From Methylobacterium sp. SyP6R (lineage in GTDB: Bacteria > Pseudomonadota > Alphaproteobacteria > Rhizobiales > Beijerinckiaceae), in the NCBI RefSeq assembly GCF_019216885.1, contig NZ_JAAQRC020000001.1:3525001-3589000 (forward strand): a stretch of DNA of 64,000 nucleotides, given 5' to 3'. This document shows positions 36,647 through 45,518 of the stretch, one piece after another; positions within the stretch are counted from its first letter, which is position 1, and each line of letters opens with the position of its first letter. The position numbers were made by a program, and so were the translations under genes. The notes under the pieces are model-generated. The model saw only the letters and a program-made list of their open reading frames with translations. It ran no database searches and had not been told where the DNA came from.

Positions 36647-36913
36647 ATGACCGAGTTCGAAACCCACCACGACCCCGCCCTCGATTCCGACCAGGAGGCG
36701 AAGCGCGCCGCCCTCAGCTACGTTTCGGAGGCCTTCGCCGAAGGTTGCCTCGACGGGCTCGACGGCGACTGCATGGCCCAGGCGGCCCTGTTCGCGGCGT
36801 TCCAGGAACTGGTCCAGACCTACGGCGAGGAGGCCACCGCCCGCTACGCCGAAGGTTTCCCGGAGCGGATTCGCGGCGGCACCTACACGGTGCGGCCTCA
36901 AGCCCGGCATTAA
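36647..36913 (+). CDS. small acidic hypothetical protein
   Basis: An 88-residue acidic, helical protein (DQEAKRAALSYVSEAFAEGC, EELVQTYG-like helix, GEEATARYAEGFPERIRGG). No family recognised; similar proteins occur in Methylobacteria as far as I recall. I prefer the ATG at 36647 to one 78 bases earlier, because the extra residues are Arg/Ser-rich and unlike the rest. The sequence carries no signal peptide or membrane segment. Confidence 0.6.
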   Translation: MTEFETHHDPALDSDQEAKRAALSYVSEAFAEGCLDGLDGDCMAQAALFAAFQELVQTYGEEATARYAEGFPERIRGGTYTVRPQARH

Positions 36914-36975
36914 CGCGTCCCGTCCCGATCGTTGAGGATCGGGACCCAACGCCCCGTCCCACGCGTTCGCGGGGC

Positions 36976-38064
36976 ATGACCTTTCACGATCCCGCCCCCG
37001 CCCGCACGGCCCGCCTCTGGCGACCGCGCCGGGTCGTCGTTACTGCCGCGGCGCGGGAGTACGCCCACGGGCGTGCGATCATGGCGCGGGCGGAATCCCT
37101 TGGCCTTCCCGTCGAGGCCTTGCCCGGCAACCGCCTCACGGGCCTGCGCCACCCGGACCCGCGCCGGGCCTATATCGAGGCGAAGAACACCCTCGCGGTG
37201 GTCGTCGCGCCGCCGACCAAGCTGAAGCTGCAGCCGATCCCGCCGAGCGCCGACTGGCGCGTCGACCTCGCCGAGGGCTGCCCGGCCCATTGCCAGTACT
37301 GCTACCTCGCCGGCTCGCTCTCGGGGCCGCCCGTGACCCGGGTCTACGCCAACCTGCCCGAGATCCTGGACAATCTCGCAGGTTATCTCGGCCAGGGCGG
37401 CGTCACCTCGGTGAATGCCCAGCGCGCGCACGAGGGCACCTCCTTCGAGGCATCGTGCTACACCGATCCCCTCGGGATCGAGCACCTGACCGGCTCGCTC
37501 TCCGCGGCGATCCGGCATTTCGGCGCCTGGGACGCGCCGGTCAGCTTACGCACCACCACCAAGTTCGCCGCGGTCGCGCCGCTCCTCGGTCTGGAGCATC
37601 GCCGCCGCACGCGGCTGCGCTTCTCGGTCAACGCCGCGGCCGCCGTCCGCTACGAGGGCGGCACCGCCCCGTTGCGCGAACGCCTCGCCGCGATGGGGGC
37701 GGTCGCCCGTGCCGGCTACCCGGTCGGGCTCACGGTCGCGCCGATCCTACCCGTGCCGGACTGGCGCGAGGCCTATGCCGACCTGTTCGCGCAGGCGGCG
37801 GAAGCGCTCGACGGTGTCCAGGATCTCGATCTCACCGCGGAACTCATCACCCACCGCTTCACCCCCGGCTCGAAGGCGGTGCTGGAGGGCTGGTACCCGG
37901 GTTCCGACCTGCCGATGCGGGAGGACGAGCGCAGCCGCAAGCTCACCAAGTTCGGCTCGGTGAAATACGTGTTGCCGGCCGAGCTGATGCGGGAGATGCG
38001 GGCGCGGCTTACGCGGGACCTGGCGGAGCGGCTGCCGGCGGCCAAGCTGCTCTACTGGACCTGA
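36976..38064 (+). CDS. spore photoproduct lyase family radical SAM protein
   Basis: A 362-residue radical SAM enzyme of the SPL family. The cluster motif CPAHCQYC has Cys102, Cys106 and Cys109. The later FEASCYTDPLGIEHLTGS matches the SPL segment whose Cys (141 in Bacillus subtilis SplB) donates the hydrogen atom in repair of the thymine dimer 5-thyminyl-5,6-dihydrothymine; here it is Cys161. SPL homologues exist in non-spore-formers including Methylobacterium-like bacteria, where their substrate is debated. A class II photolyase lies at 59162, so the organism carries two UV-lesion enzymes. Confidence 0.9.
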   Translation: MTFHDPAPARTARLWRPRRVVVTAAAREYAHGRAIMARAESLGLPVEALPGNRLTGLRHPDPRRAYIEAKNTLAVVVAPPTKLKLQPIPPSADWRVDLAEGCPAHCQYCYLAGSLSGPPVTRVYANLPEILDNLAGYLGQGGVTSVNAQRAHEGTSFEASCYTDPLGIEHLTGSLSAAIRHFGAWDAPVSLRTTTKFAAVAPLLGLEHRRRTRLRFSVNAAAAVRYEGGTAPLRERLAAMGAVARAGYPVGLTVAPILPVPDWREAYADLFAQAAEALDGVQDLDLTAELITHRFTPGSKAVLEGWYPGSDLPMREDERSRKLTKFGSVKYVLPAELMREMRARLTRDLAERLPAAKLLYWT

Positions 38065-38068
38065 ATCG

Positions 38069-38479
<411 letters not shown>

Positions 38480-38569
38480 CGGGGCCTCTCCTCGTCACGT
38501 CCGTGATGGGCGAGGCCCCAAGATAATGGCGGACGCCGCATCCCGCGAGATGGTGCGGCGCACGGGCCC

Positions 38570-39730
38570 TTACGCCGGCGCACCGACGGTATCGGCCATC
38601 CGGGCGCGACGGGTGCCCATCGGCTCCTCCGGCCCGACGGTGGTGTCGCGGGCGGTCTGGTGCTCCAGCTCGGCATTGATCTCGCCGCCGAGCAGTACGA
38701 TCGTGGACGAGATCCAGATCCAGGTCATGAAGCCGATCGCGGCGCCGAGCGAGCCGTAGGTCTCGTTGTAGCTGCCGAAATGCGCGACGTACCAGGAGAA
38801 GCCGATCGAGGCGATGAGCCAGACCACGCCGGCGGTGAGGCTGCCCGGCGTGACCCAGCGCCAGCGCGGCAGGTCGCGGCTCGGGCCGTAGCGGTAGAGC
38901 AGCGCCAGAGCGAAGAGCATGACGGCCAGCAGCGCCGGCCAGCGAAGGAGCGCGATGTACCAGGCCGTCGGGCTGATCCGGATCCCGAAATAGCCGATGA
39001 AATTCAGCGCCACCGGCAGCACCACGATGCAGCCGAGCGCCACGATGACGAAGACCAGGGCCCCGAAGGTGAAGGTGAGCGAGCGCAGGTTGAGCTGGAT
39101 GAAGCTGCGCTTCTCCTGCTCCTCGTAGACGATGTTGAGCGCATCGAACATCGCCTTCATGCCGGCATTGGCGCTCCACAGCGAGATCGCGAGCGTGGTG
39201 AAGAAGGTGATGCCGAGGGTGGTGCCGCCCTTGGCGGTGATGCGCTTGACCTGGTCGGCGATGATTTCGAGCGCGCCGGAGGGCAGCACGCCCTGGAGCA
39301 GCGAGAGGTGATCGTTGATGGTGCTCGGATCGGTGAACAGACCGTAGAGCGACACGAGCGCCGCCACCGCCGGGAAGATCGCCAGCAGGGTGTAGAAGGT
39401 CACGCCGGCCGCCACCGACAGGACCCGGTCCTTCTGGAATTCGAGATAGACGCGATAGAGCACGTCCTTCCAGCCCTTGGCCGGGATCTCCGTCGGCGTC
39501 TCGGCCTTGCGGCCGCGATCGATTTCGGTGTCGGCGACCCACTGGGCCGGACGGCCGGAATACGACTTGGCGCCGCCGCCGAGATGCCGCGTCGGGTCCG
39601 GCGCCGCATCCTGCACGCCGTCCGGCCGCCGCGCCGTGACGAGGCGGACGAGCGCGAGGCCGAGGAAGACGGTCCACAGGGTCGAGGTCACGCCGGACGG
39701 GGCGGAACCGGAGCGGGGTTCGGGCGGCAT
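38570..39730 (-). CDS. YihY/virulence factor BrkB family membrane protein
   Basis: A 386-residue integral membrane protein of the YihY/BrkB family, formerly mis-named ribonuclease BN. It has six or so membrane segments, and signatures VLSVAAGVTFYTLLAIFPAV, LSLWSANAGMKAMFDALN and the final FGSYNETYGSLGAAIGFMTWIW. The first 110 residues are a polar extension. The family may export or scramble small molecules or lipids; function is unproven. The ATG at 39730 is preferred over GTG at 39787. It lies between msrB and a GntR gene, all on the minus strand. Confidence 0.9.
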   Translation of the reverse strand: MPPEPRSGSAPSGVTSTLWTVFLGLALVRLVTARRPDGVQDAAPDPTRHLGGGAKSYSGRPAQWVADTEIDRGRKAETPTEIPAKGWKDVLYRVYLEFQKDRVLSVAAGVTFYTLLAIFPAVAALVSLYGLFTDPSTINDHLSLLQGVLPSGALEIIADQVKRITAKGGTTLGITFFTTLAISLWSANAGMKAMFDALNIVYEEQEKRSFIQLNLRSLTFTFGALVFVIVALGCIVVLPVALNFIGYFGIRISPTAWYIALLRWPALLAVMLFALALLYRYGPSRDLPRWRWVTPGSLTAGVVWLIASIGFSWYVAHFGSYNETYGSLGAAIGFMTWIWISSTIVLLGGEINAELEHQTARDTTVGPEEPMGTRRARMADTVGAPA

Positions 39731-39859
39731 CACGGCACCGGAAGCAGGAGGAACCTGTCGCCCACAAGCGTGGGCGCTCGGGATCACAACGTGGGTTCCC
39801 GAGGGTCGTTCCGTGTCAAGGAAAGCGCCGCAAGGTCAAGGGTTTGACCCAGGTCAGGA

Positions 39860-40531
39860 TCACGCCGCCGCGCTGCCGCCCGGCAGGCTTCGGATCAGCT
39901 CGGCGAAGCGGTCGCCCTGCACCAGCACGTGGGCACGCAGCCGCTCGCCGGCGAGCGCCTCGTCCCCGGCCAGGATCGCCGCGACCGCGCCTTCATGTTC
40001 GGCGAGCGACTGCCGCAGGCGGTTGCGGGCGCGCAGCTGGATGCGCCGGAACGGTGCCAGGCGGCGGCTCAAGCCGACGGCCTGCTCGCACAGGAAGCCG
40101 TTGCGCGAGGCCCGGTAGATCACCGCGTGGAACACCGCGTTCTCGGCGTAATAGGCTGCCATCTCGCCCGCTTCCGCCGCGGCCCGGCAGGCATCGAGCG
40201 CGGCGGTGAGCTCGCGCTGGTGCTCGTCGGTGAGCCGTCGGGCGGCGAGGCGACCGCACGCCGCCTCCAGCTCCGCCATGGTCTCGAACATCTCGATCAG
40301 CCGCGCCGGCTCCGGGATGCTCACCACCGCACCGCGCCGCGGCTTGATCTCGATCAGGCCGGTGACGGCCAGTTGCAGCAGGGCCTCGCGGATCGGCGTG
40401 CGCGAGACCCCGAACCGGGCGGCGAGTTGGACCTCGTCGAGCCTGTCGCCGGGGCGCAGGACCCCGTCCACGATCTCGTCCTCGATCGTCTGCCGCAGCC
40501 GCTGGGCGTGACTCATCTGGGCGTGGCTCAT
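39860..40531 (-). CDS. GntR family regulator, FadR-type (FCD domain), of the malonate unit
   Basis: A 223-residue regulator with an N-terminal winged helix (LRQTIEDEIVDGVLRPGD, RFGVSRTPIREALLQLAVTGLIE) and an FCD effector domain (about 85-215) with the metal-binding DACR, HAVIY and EHEGAV segments. It is divergent from the TRAP/malonate genes, the usual layout for a local repressor; in Sinorhizobium meliloti a GntR regulator controls the matching matPQMAB operon. The ATG at 40531 is preferred to one at 40627, which would run through the promoter region. Confidence 0.9.
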   Translation of the reverse strand: MSHAQMSHAQRLRQTIEDEIVDGVLRPGDRLDEVQLAARFGVSRTPIREALLQLAVTGLIEIKPRRGAVVSIPEPARLIEMFETMAELEAACGRLAARRLTDEHQRELTAALDACRAAAEAGEMAAYYAENAVFHAVIYRASRNGFLCEQAVGLSRRLAPFRRIQLRARNRLRQSLAEHEGAVAAILAGDEALAGERLRAHVLVQGDRFAELIRSLPGGSAAA

Positions 40532-40572
40532 GTGCGATCCCGCCTTCCACCTTCGGAGAGTATGCACTGCGG

Positions 40573-40588
40573 TTGACAAAATATACAA
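40573..40588. promoter_or_regulatory. putative GntR operator / divergent promoter of the malonate unit
   Basis: TTGACAAAATATACAA (40573-40588) is an imperfect palindrome (TTGT-N-ACAA type on either strand) in the only AT-rich patch between the GntR gene and the TRAP genes, and its first six bases are a perfect -35 box. FadR-type GntR proteins favour similar TTGTATAC-like sites. The match to a known operator is not tested. Confidence 0.42.
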
Positions 40589-40690
40589 GATCGGCGTCTT
40601 CTGAGTGCAGAATTCGGCAGGGTTCAACCTGACCGCGCGTCACACCGAAACGCACCATCCGGAGCCGATGGGCTCCCCAGAGGAATCGCC

Positions 40691-41710
40691 ATGGCCGTCA
40701 CCCGCCGCTCCCTCGTCGTCGCAGGTCTCGCCGCCCCCGCCCTGATCGGCCTCGGGCGGGCTGCGCAGGCCGCCACGGTGCTGAAGCTGTCGCACCAGTT
40801 CCCGGGCGGGACGATCGACGAAGGCGATTTTCGCGACCGGATGTGCCGCAAGTTCGCCGCCGCCGTGAAGGAGCGCTCGAAGGGGGCGCTGGAGGTTCAG
40901 GTCTATCCCGGCTCGTCGCTGATGAAGACGAACGCCCAGTTCAGCGCCATGCGAAAAGGCGCGCTCGACATGAGCCTCTACCCGCTGCCTTACGCGGGCG
41001 GCGAGGTGCCGGAGACCAATATCGGGCTGATGCCGGCTTTGGTGACCTCCTATCCGCAGGCGATGGCGTGGAAGACGGCGCCGGTCGGCCGCAAGCTCAC
41101 CGAGATCCTCCAGGCGAAGAACATCGTGCTGGTCTCCTGGGTCTGGCAGGCCGGCGGCGTGGCGAGCCGCGACCGCGCGCTGGTGCGGCCGGAGGATGCC
41201 AAGGGCCTGAAGGTCCGCGGCGGCTCGCGCGAGATGGATCTGATGATGAAGGCGGCGGGCGCCGCGACGCTGAGCCTGCCCTCGAACGAATCCTACGCGG
41301 CGATGCAGACCGGCGCCTGCGACGCGGTCATCACCTCGTCCACCAGCCTGATCTCGTTCCGGCTGGAGGAATTGTCGAAATCCCTCACCTCGGGCCGCGG
41401 CCGGTCCTACTGGTTCATGCTCGAGCCGATCATGATGTCGAAGGCGATCTTCGACGGCCTGCCCAAGGACCAGCGCGACCTGATCATGGCGGTCGGCGCC
41501 GAGCTCGAATCCTTCGGCCAGGAGGGTGCACAGGCCGACGACACCCGGGTCGAGCAGATCTTCGGGAAGGCCGGCGCCAAGGTCGAGAGCCTCGACGAGG
41601 CGACGCTGAACCGCTGGCGCGACATCGCTCGCGACTCGGCCTGGAAGGACTATGCCGCCAAGTCGTCCTCCTGCGCCGAGATGCTGAAGCTCGCGGAGGC
41701 GGTCGCGTGA
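40691..41710 (+). CDS. matP: TRAP transporter substrate-binding protein (DctP family), malonate type
   Basis: A 339-residue periplasmic binding protein of the DctP family with a probable Tat-type signal (TRRSLVVAGLAAPALIG, cleavage near AQAAT). The core shows LKLSHQFPGGTIDEGDF, FPGG and GLKVRGGSREMD, with the conserved Arg that binds a carboxylate in TRAP proteins. It heads an operon with DctQ, DctM, malonyl-CoA decarboxylase and malonyl-CoA synthetase genes, and is thus the likely malonate receptor; the symbol follows S. meliloti matP by context. The ATG has GAGGAATCG upstream. Confidence 0.85.
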   Translation: MAVTRRSLVVAGLAAPALIGLGRAAQAATVLKLSHQFPGGTIDEGDFRDRMCRKFAAAVKERSKGALEVQVYPGSSLMKTNAQFSAMRKGALDMSLYPLPYAGGEVPETNIGLMPALVTSYPQAMAWKTAPVGRKLTEILQAKNIVLVSWVWQAGGVASRDRALVRPEDAKGLKVRGGSREMDLMMKAAGAATLSLPSNESYAAMQTGACDAVITSSTSLISFRLEELSKSLTSGRGRSYWFMLEPIMMSKAIFDGLPKDQRDLIMAVGAELESFGQEGAQADDTRVEQIFGKAGAKVESLDEATLNRWRDIARDSAWKDYAAKSSSCAEMLKLAEAVA

Positions 41711-42345
41711 GCCACGCCTTCGACGCGGCCTCCGCCGGGCCTGAGCCGGAGCGCGCGGCGGCGCGGCCCCGCCTGCCCGGACCGCTCGCGGCGATCGAGG
41801 CCGCGATGGGCGGCCTCAACCGGCTGATCCTGCTGATGGGCGGCGTCGCCCTCGTCGCCGCCTGCCTGGTGCTGAGCTACAGCGTCGTCATCCGCTACGT
41901 CCTCAAGGTCCCGACCGAGTGGCAGGACGAGACGGCGGTGTTCCTCATCGTCGGCGCCACCTTCCTGTCGGCGGCCGGCGTCCAGGCCCGGCGCGGCCAC
42001 GTCGCCATCGAGGCGCTGACCGGCCTCCTGTCGCCGCGGGCGAACCGCCTGCGCCTGCTCTTTGCCGACATCGTCAGCCTCGGCTTCGTCGCCTTCTTCG
42101 CCTGGAAGAGCTGGACGCTGCTGCACGAGGCCTGGGTCGACGGCCAGATCTCGCAATCGACCTGGGGCCCACCGCTCTGGATTCCCTATTCGCTGATGGC
42201 GGTCGGCATGACGCTGCTCGCCCTGCAATTCCTGCTCCAGATTGCGGAAAGCCTCGCCCGCGGCCCGGAGGCCGCCGGCTTCGCCGACCCGAAGATCGGC
42301 CTCGGCGCCGACCTCAAGAGCCCGCCGAAAGGACCCGCCCGATGA
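41707..42345 (+). CDS. matQ: TRAP transporter small permease (DctQ family)
   Basis: A 212-residue small permease with four membrane segments (about 38-60, 70-90, 108-130, 150-172 by hydrophobicity) and the conserved YVLKVPTEWQDETAVFLIV motif. It starts at GTG 41707, overlapping the matP stop (GTGA), and its end overlaps the matM start. With MatP and MatM it forms a TRAP carrier driven by a sodium or proton gradient. Long polar N- and C-terminal tails are an oddity. The symbol is by context. Confidence 0.85.
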   Translation: MSHAFDAASAGPEPERAAARPRLPGPLAAIEAAMGGLNRLILLMGGVALVAACLVLSYSVVIRYVLKVPTEWQDETAVFLIVGATFLSAAGVQARRGHVAIEALTGLLSPRANRLRLLFADIVSLGFVAFFAWKSWTLLHEAWVDGQISQSTWGPPLWIPYSLMAVGMTLLALQFLLQIAESLARGPEAAGFADPKIGLGADLKSPPKGPAR

Positions 42346-43694
42346 GCACCGCGATCATCGGCACGCTCTATGCGGGCGCGACCCTCGGCGCCATGCTCGC
42401 CGGCATCCCGATCGCCTTCGCGCTCGGCGCCGTGGCGCTCGTCTTCATGTTGGCCTTCATGCCCGGCGCCTCCCTCGATACGGTGGCGCAGAACGTCTAC
42501 GAGGAGATGGCCTCGATCACGCTGCTGTCGATCCCGCTCTTCATCCTGAAGGGCGCGGCGATCGGCCGGTCGAAGGCGGGCCAGGATCTCTACTCGGCGA
42601 TGCATGCCTGGATGCACAAGATCCCGGGGGGCTTGGGCATCGCCAACGTCTTTGCCTGCGCGCTGTTTGCCGCCATGGCGGGATCGAGCCCGGCGACCTG
42701 CTCGGCGATCGGCTCGGCCGGCATCCCGGAGATGCGCCGGCGCGGCTATTCCGGGGGGTTCGCCGCCGGCATCATCGCGGCGGGCGGGACGCTGGGCATC
42801 CTCCTGCCGCCGTCCATCACCATGATCCTCTACGCGGTGGCGGCCGAGCAGTCGCTCGGGCGGCTCTTCCTCGCCGGCATCGGCCCGGGGCTTCTCCTGG
42901 TGCTGCTCTTTGCCGCCTACGCCGCCTGGCGCTTCCGGCGCGAATTCGCCATGGCGCGGGCGGCCTACGTCACCGGTGGCCCCGAGCACCCGATCCTGGC
43001 GGAAGACCGCTACTCGATGGCCGAGCGCTTCTCGACCCTGCCGCGGGTGCTGCCCTTCGTGGTTTTGCTCACCGGGGTGATGGTGGCGCTCTACGGCGGC
43101 TACGCCACGCCGTCCGAGACGGCGGGCTTAGGGGGCCTCCTGGCGCTGGCGCTCATCGCGGCGATCTACGGCGTCTGGCGGGCCCGGGACGTGAGCCCGA
43201 TTCTGATCGCGACCTTGCGCGAATCGACCATGCTAATGCTGATCATCGGCATGTCGCTGCTCTACGCCTACGTGATGAGCTACCTCCACATCTCGCAGGC
43301 AGCCGCCGCCGCGATCGTGGCGATGCATCTCTCGCCCTGGCTCCTGCTGCTGACGATCCTGCTCCTGGTCGTGGGCCTCGGCTTCTTCCTGCCGCCGGTC
43401 TCGATCATCCTGATGACCGCGCCGATCATCCTGCCGCCCTTACGGGAAGCAGGGTTCGACCTGGTCTGGTTCGGCGTCGTCATGACGATCACCATGGAGA
43501 TGGGGCTGATCCACCCGCCGGTCGGCCTCAACATCTTCGTCATCAAGAACATCGCCCCGGACATCCCGCTCTCCGACATCATCTGGGGCACCCTGCCCTT
43601 CGTGATCCTGATGGGGATCGCGATCCTTCTCCTCTGCCTCGCCCCCGGGATCGCCCTGTGGCTGCCGGATCTGCTCTTGCCCTCGACCAAGTAG
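42342..43694 (+). CDS. matM: TRAP transporter large permease (DctM family)
   Basis: A 450-residue large permease with about eleven to twelve membrane segments. Family hallmarks are IPLFILKGAAIGRS, GGLGIANVFACALFAAMAGSS, GFAAGIIAAGGTLGILLPPS and GLIHPPVGLNIFVI. It starts 4 bases inside the matQ end (ATGA). It would carry malonate through the inner membrane. Malonyl-CoA decarboxylase follows after 10 bp. The symbol is by context with the S. meliloti matPQMAB set. Confidence 0.88.
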   Translation: MSTAIIGTLYAGATLGAMLAGIPIAFALGAVALVFMLAFMPGASLDTVAQNVYEEMASITLLSIPLFILKGAAIGRSKAGQDLYSAMHAWMHKIPGGLGIANVFACALFAAMAGSSPATCSAIGSAGIPEMRRRGYSGGFAAGIIAAGGTLGILLPPSITMILYAVAAEQSLGRLFLAGIGPGLLLVLLFAAYAAWRFRREFAMARAAYVTGGPEHPILAEDRYSMAERFSTLPRVLPFVVLLTGVMVALYGGYATPSETAGLGGLLALALIAAIYGVWRARDVSPILIATLRESTMLMLIIGMSLLYAYVMSYLHISQAAAAAIVAMHLSPWLLLLTILLLVVGLGFFLPPVSIILMTAPIILPPLREAGFDLVWFGVVMTITMEMGLIHPPVGLNIFVIKNIAPDIPLSDIIWGTLPFVILMGIAILLLCLAPGIALWLPDLLLPSTK

Positions 43695-43704
43695 AGGCAT
43701 CACC

Positions 43705-45261
43705 ATGGCCCGGACGGCCTCCGACCGCGACGCGCGACGGCGCCGCCCTTCCCTCTCCGCTGCCGCAGCGGAGCCCTATCTACCGAAGGCCGGCACCCTC
43801 CCCGATCCGCGGGGGCGGTCCGGTCATGAGCAGAGCGACAGTGAGCAAGGCCCCATGGCGGCGATCTCGTTCCTCGGCGACCTTCTCCAGAGCATCTCGG
43901 ACCGGGGCCGCGGGCTGATCGCCTTCGGCCGCGACGACCCCGCCAAGGCGAGCGTCGCCGAGGTGGTCAAGCTCTGCGAGGACCTGATCTCGCGGCGCGG
44001 CGAGGCCTCGGGGGTCGCGCTCGCCCGCATCATCCTCGACCGCTACGAGAGCTTCGCCTGCTCCGACCGTCACGACTTCCTGCGCCGCGTCGCCCTCGAG
44101 TTCGGGGCCGACCACGCGGCGGTGGAGAGCGCCATCGCGGCCTACGGAAAGGCGCCGTCCCGCGCCGCCCTCGGCCGGCTGCACGAGGCCGCCGAGCCGC
44201 GCTCGCAGGAGCTGATCCGCCGCCTCAACCTCGCCCGCGACGGCACGATCGCCCTGGTGCGGATGCGCGAGGACCTGTTCGGCTTGCGCGACGCCGCACG
44301 GAAGGCCGACAAGCCGGACCCCGCGCTGGCGGAAGCGGTCGACAGCCTCGATTCCGATTTCGAGCATCTGTTCGCCTCGTGGTTCAACCGCGGCTTCCTG
44401 GTCCTGCGCCGGATCGACTGGACCACGCCGGCCCATATCCTGGAGAAGATCATCCGCTATGAGGCGGTGCACGCGATCTCGGGGTGGGACGACCTGCGCC
44501 GGCGGATCGAGCCGCCGGACCGGCGCTGCTTCGCCTTCTTCCACCCCGCGCTCCTCGACGAGCCGCTGATCTTCGTCGAGGTGGCGCTGACCACCGGCAT
44601 CGCCGCGGCGATCGCCCCGATCCTCGCCCATGAGCGCCAGCACACCGCCACCCGCGAGGCGACGACCGCGATCTTCTACTCGATCTCGAACTGCCAGAAG
44701 GGCCTGGCCGGCATCACCTTCGGCAACTTCCTGATCAAACAGGTGGTGGAGGACCTGTGCCGCGAGATGCCGGCGCTGAAGACCTTCGTGACCCTGTCGC
44801 CGGTGCCGACCTTCCGCACCTGGCTCGACCGCGAGCGCCGCTCCGACGCGCCGCAGGGGCTGACCCGCGAGGATGTCGAGACCCTGCGCGCCCTCGACCA
44901 GCCCGACTGGCACGCCGACAAGGCCAAGGCCGACGCGGTGAAGAAGGCCCTGCTGCCGGCCGCCGCCTATTACTTCCTGCGCGCGAAGACCGCCCGCGGC
45001 AAGCCGATCGATCCGGTGGCCAGGTTCCATCTCGGCAACGGCGCGAGGCTGGAGCGGCTGAACTTCCTGGGCGACGTCTCGCCCAAGGGCCTGTCGCAGG
45101 GCTACGGCCTGATGGTGAACTACCTCTACGACCTCGCGGCGATCGAGAAGAACCACGAGACCTACGCCAATCTCGGCACCGTCTCGGCCTCGCTCACGGT
45201 CAACCGCGAATTGCGCCAGAACCTGCCACCGGCCCGCGCGGTGGCTTTGGCGGAGGCGTGA
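43705..45261 (+). CDS. matA: malonyl-CoA decarboxylase
   Basis: The enzyme splits malonyl-CoA to acetyl-CoA and CO2. The 518-residue protein has the helical N-terminal domain and the GNAT-like catalytic domain; the catalytic Ser lies in LSPVPTFRTWL and the His in ARFHLGNGARLERLN. A second possible start is the ATG at 43855 (MAAISFLGDLLQS), which matches the N-terminus of rhizobial MatA better and would give 468 residues; the extra 50 residues are Arg/Ser-rich. The gene is third in the malonate operon after the TRAP genes. Confidence 0.93.
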   Translation: MARTASDRDARRRRPSLSAAAAEPYLPKAGTLPDPRGRSGHEQSDSEQGPMAAISFLGDLLQSISDRGRGLIAFGRDDPAKASVAEVVKLCEDLISRRGEASGVALARIILDRYESFACSDRHDFLRRVALEFGADHAAVESAIAAYGKAPSRAALGRLHEAAEPRSQELIRRLNLARDGTIALVRMREDLFGLRDAARKADKPDPALAEAVDSLDSDFEHLFASWFNRGFLVLRRIDWTTPAHILEKIIRYEAVHAISGWDDLRRRIEPPDRRCFAFFHPALLDEPLIFVEVALTTGIAAAIAPILAHERQHTATREATTAIFYSISNCQKGLAGITFGNFLIKQVVEDLCREMPALKTFVTLSPVPTFRTWLDRERRSDAPQGLTREDVETLRALDQPDWHADKAKADAVKKALLPAAAYYFLRAKTARGKPIDPVARFHLGNGARLERLNFLGDVSPKGLSQGYGLMVNYLYDLAAIEKNHETYANLGTVSASLTVNRELRQNLPPARAVALAEA

Positions 45262-45269
45262 GCAGTTTT

Positions 45270-45456
45270 CTCCTCTCCCCGCGGGCGGGGAGAGGGCTGT
45301 GTCACCGTGCAGGTGACACAGCGAGGCGGCAGCCGAGGGTGAGGGGGAGGTACCGGATGTGGCTCCTCCGGAAACACCCCCTCACCCTCGCCCTTCGGGC
45401 TTGCTGCGCTTCCTGAACGGAAGCACAGCCCTCTCCCCGCCCGCGGGGAGAGGAGA
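45270..45456. repeat. composite palindromic intergenic element, copy B
   Basis: About 187 bp between matA and matB. It opens and closes with CTCTCCCCGC/GCGGGGAGAG hairpins (45273-45294 and 45431-45452), and shares with copy A the 3'-half beginning CTCCTCCGGAAACACCCCCT. Internal hairpins are GCTGTGTCACC/GGTGACACAGC and GCTG-GCTTCC/GGAAGC-CAGC with one mismatch. It is inserted inside an otherwise continuous operon. Confidence 0.88.
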
Positions 45457-45518
45457 GGCCCGCGTTCTTCGAGTAGACGGCATGGCCGCTCATCTCGCCG
45501 ACGACTGAAGAGTCTCCC

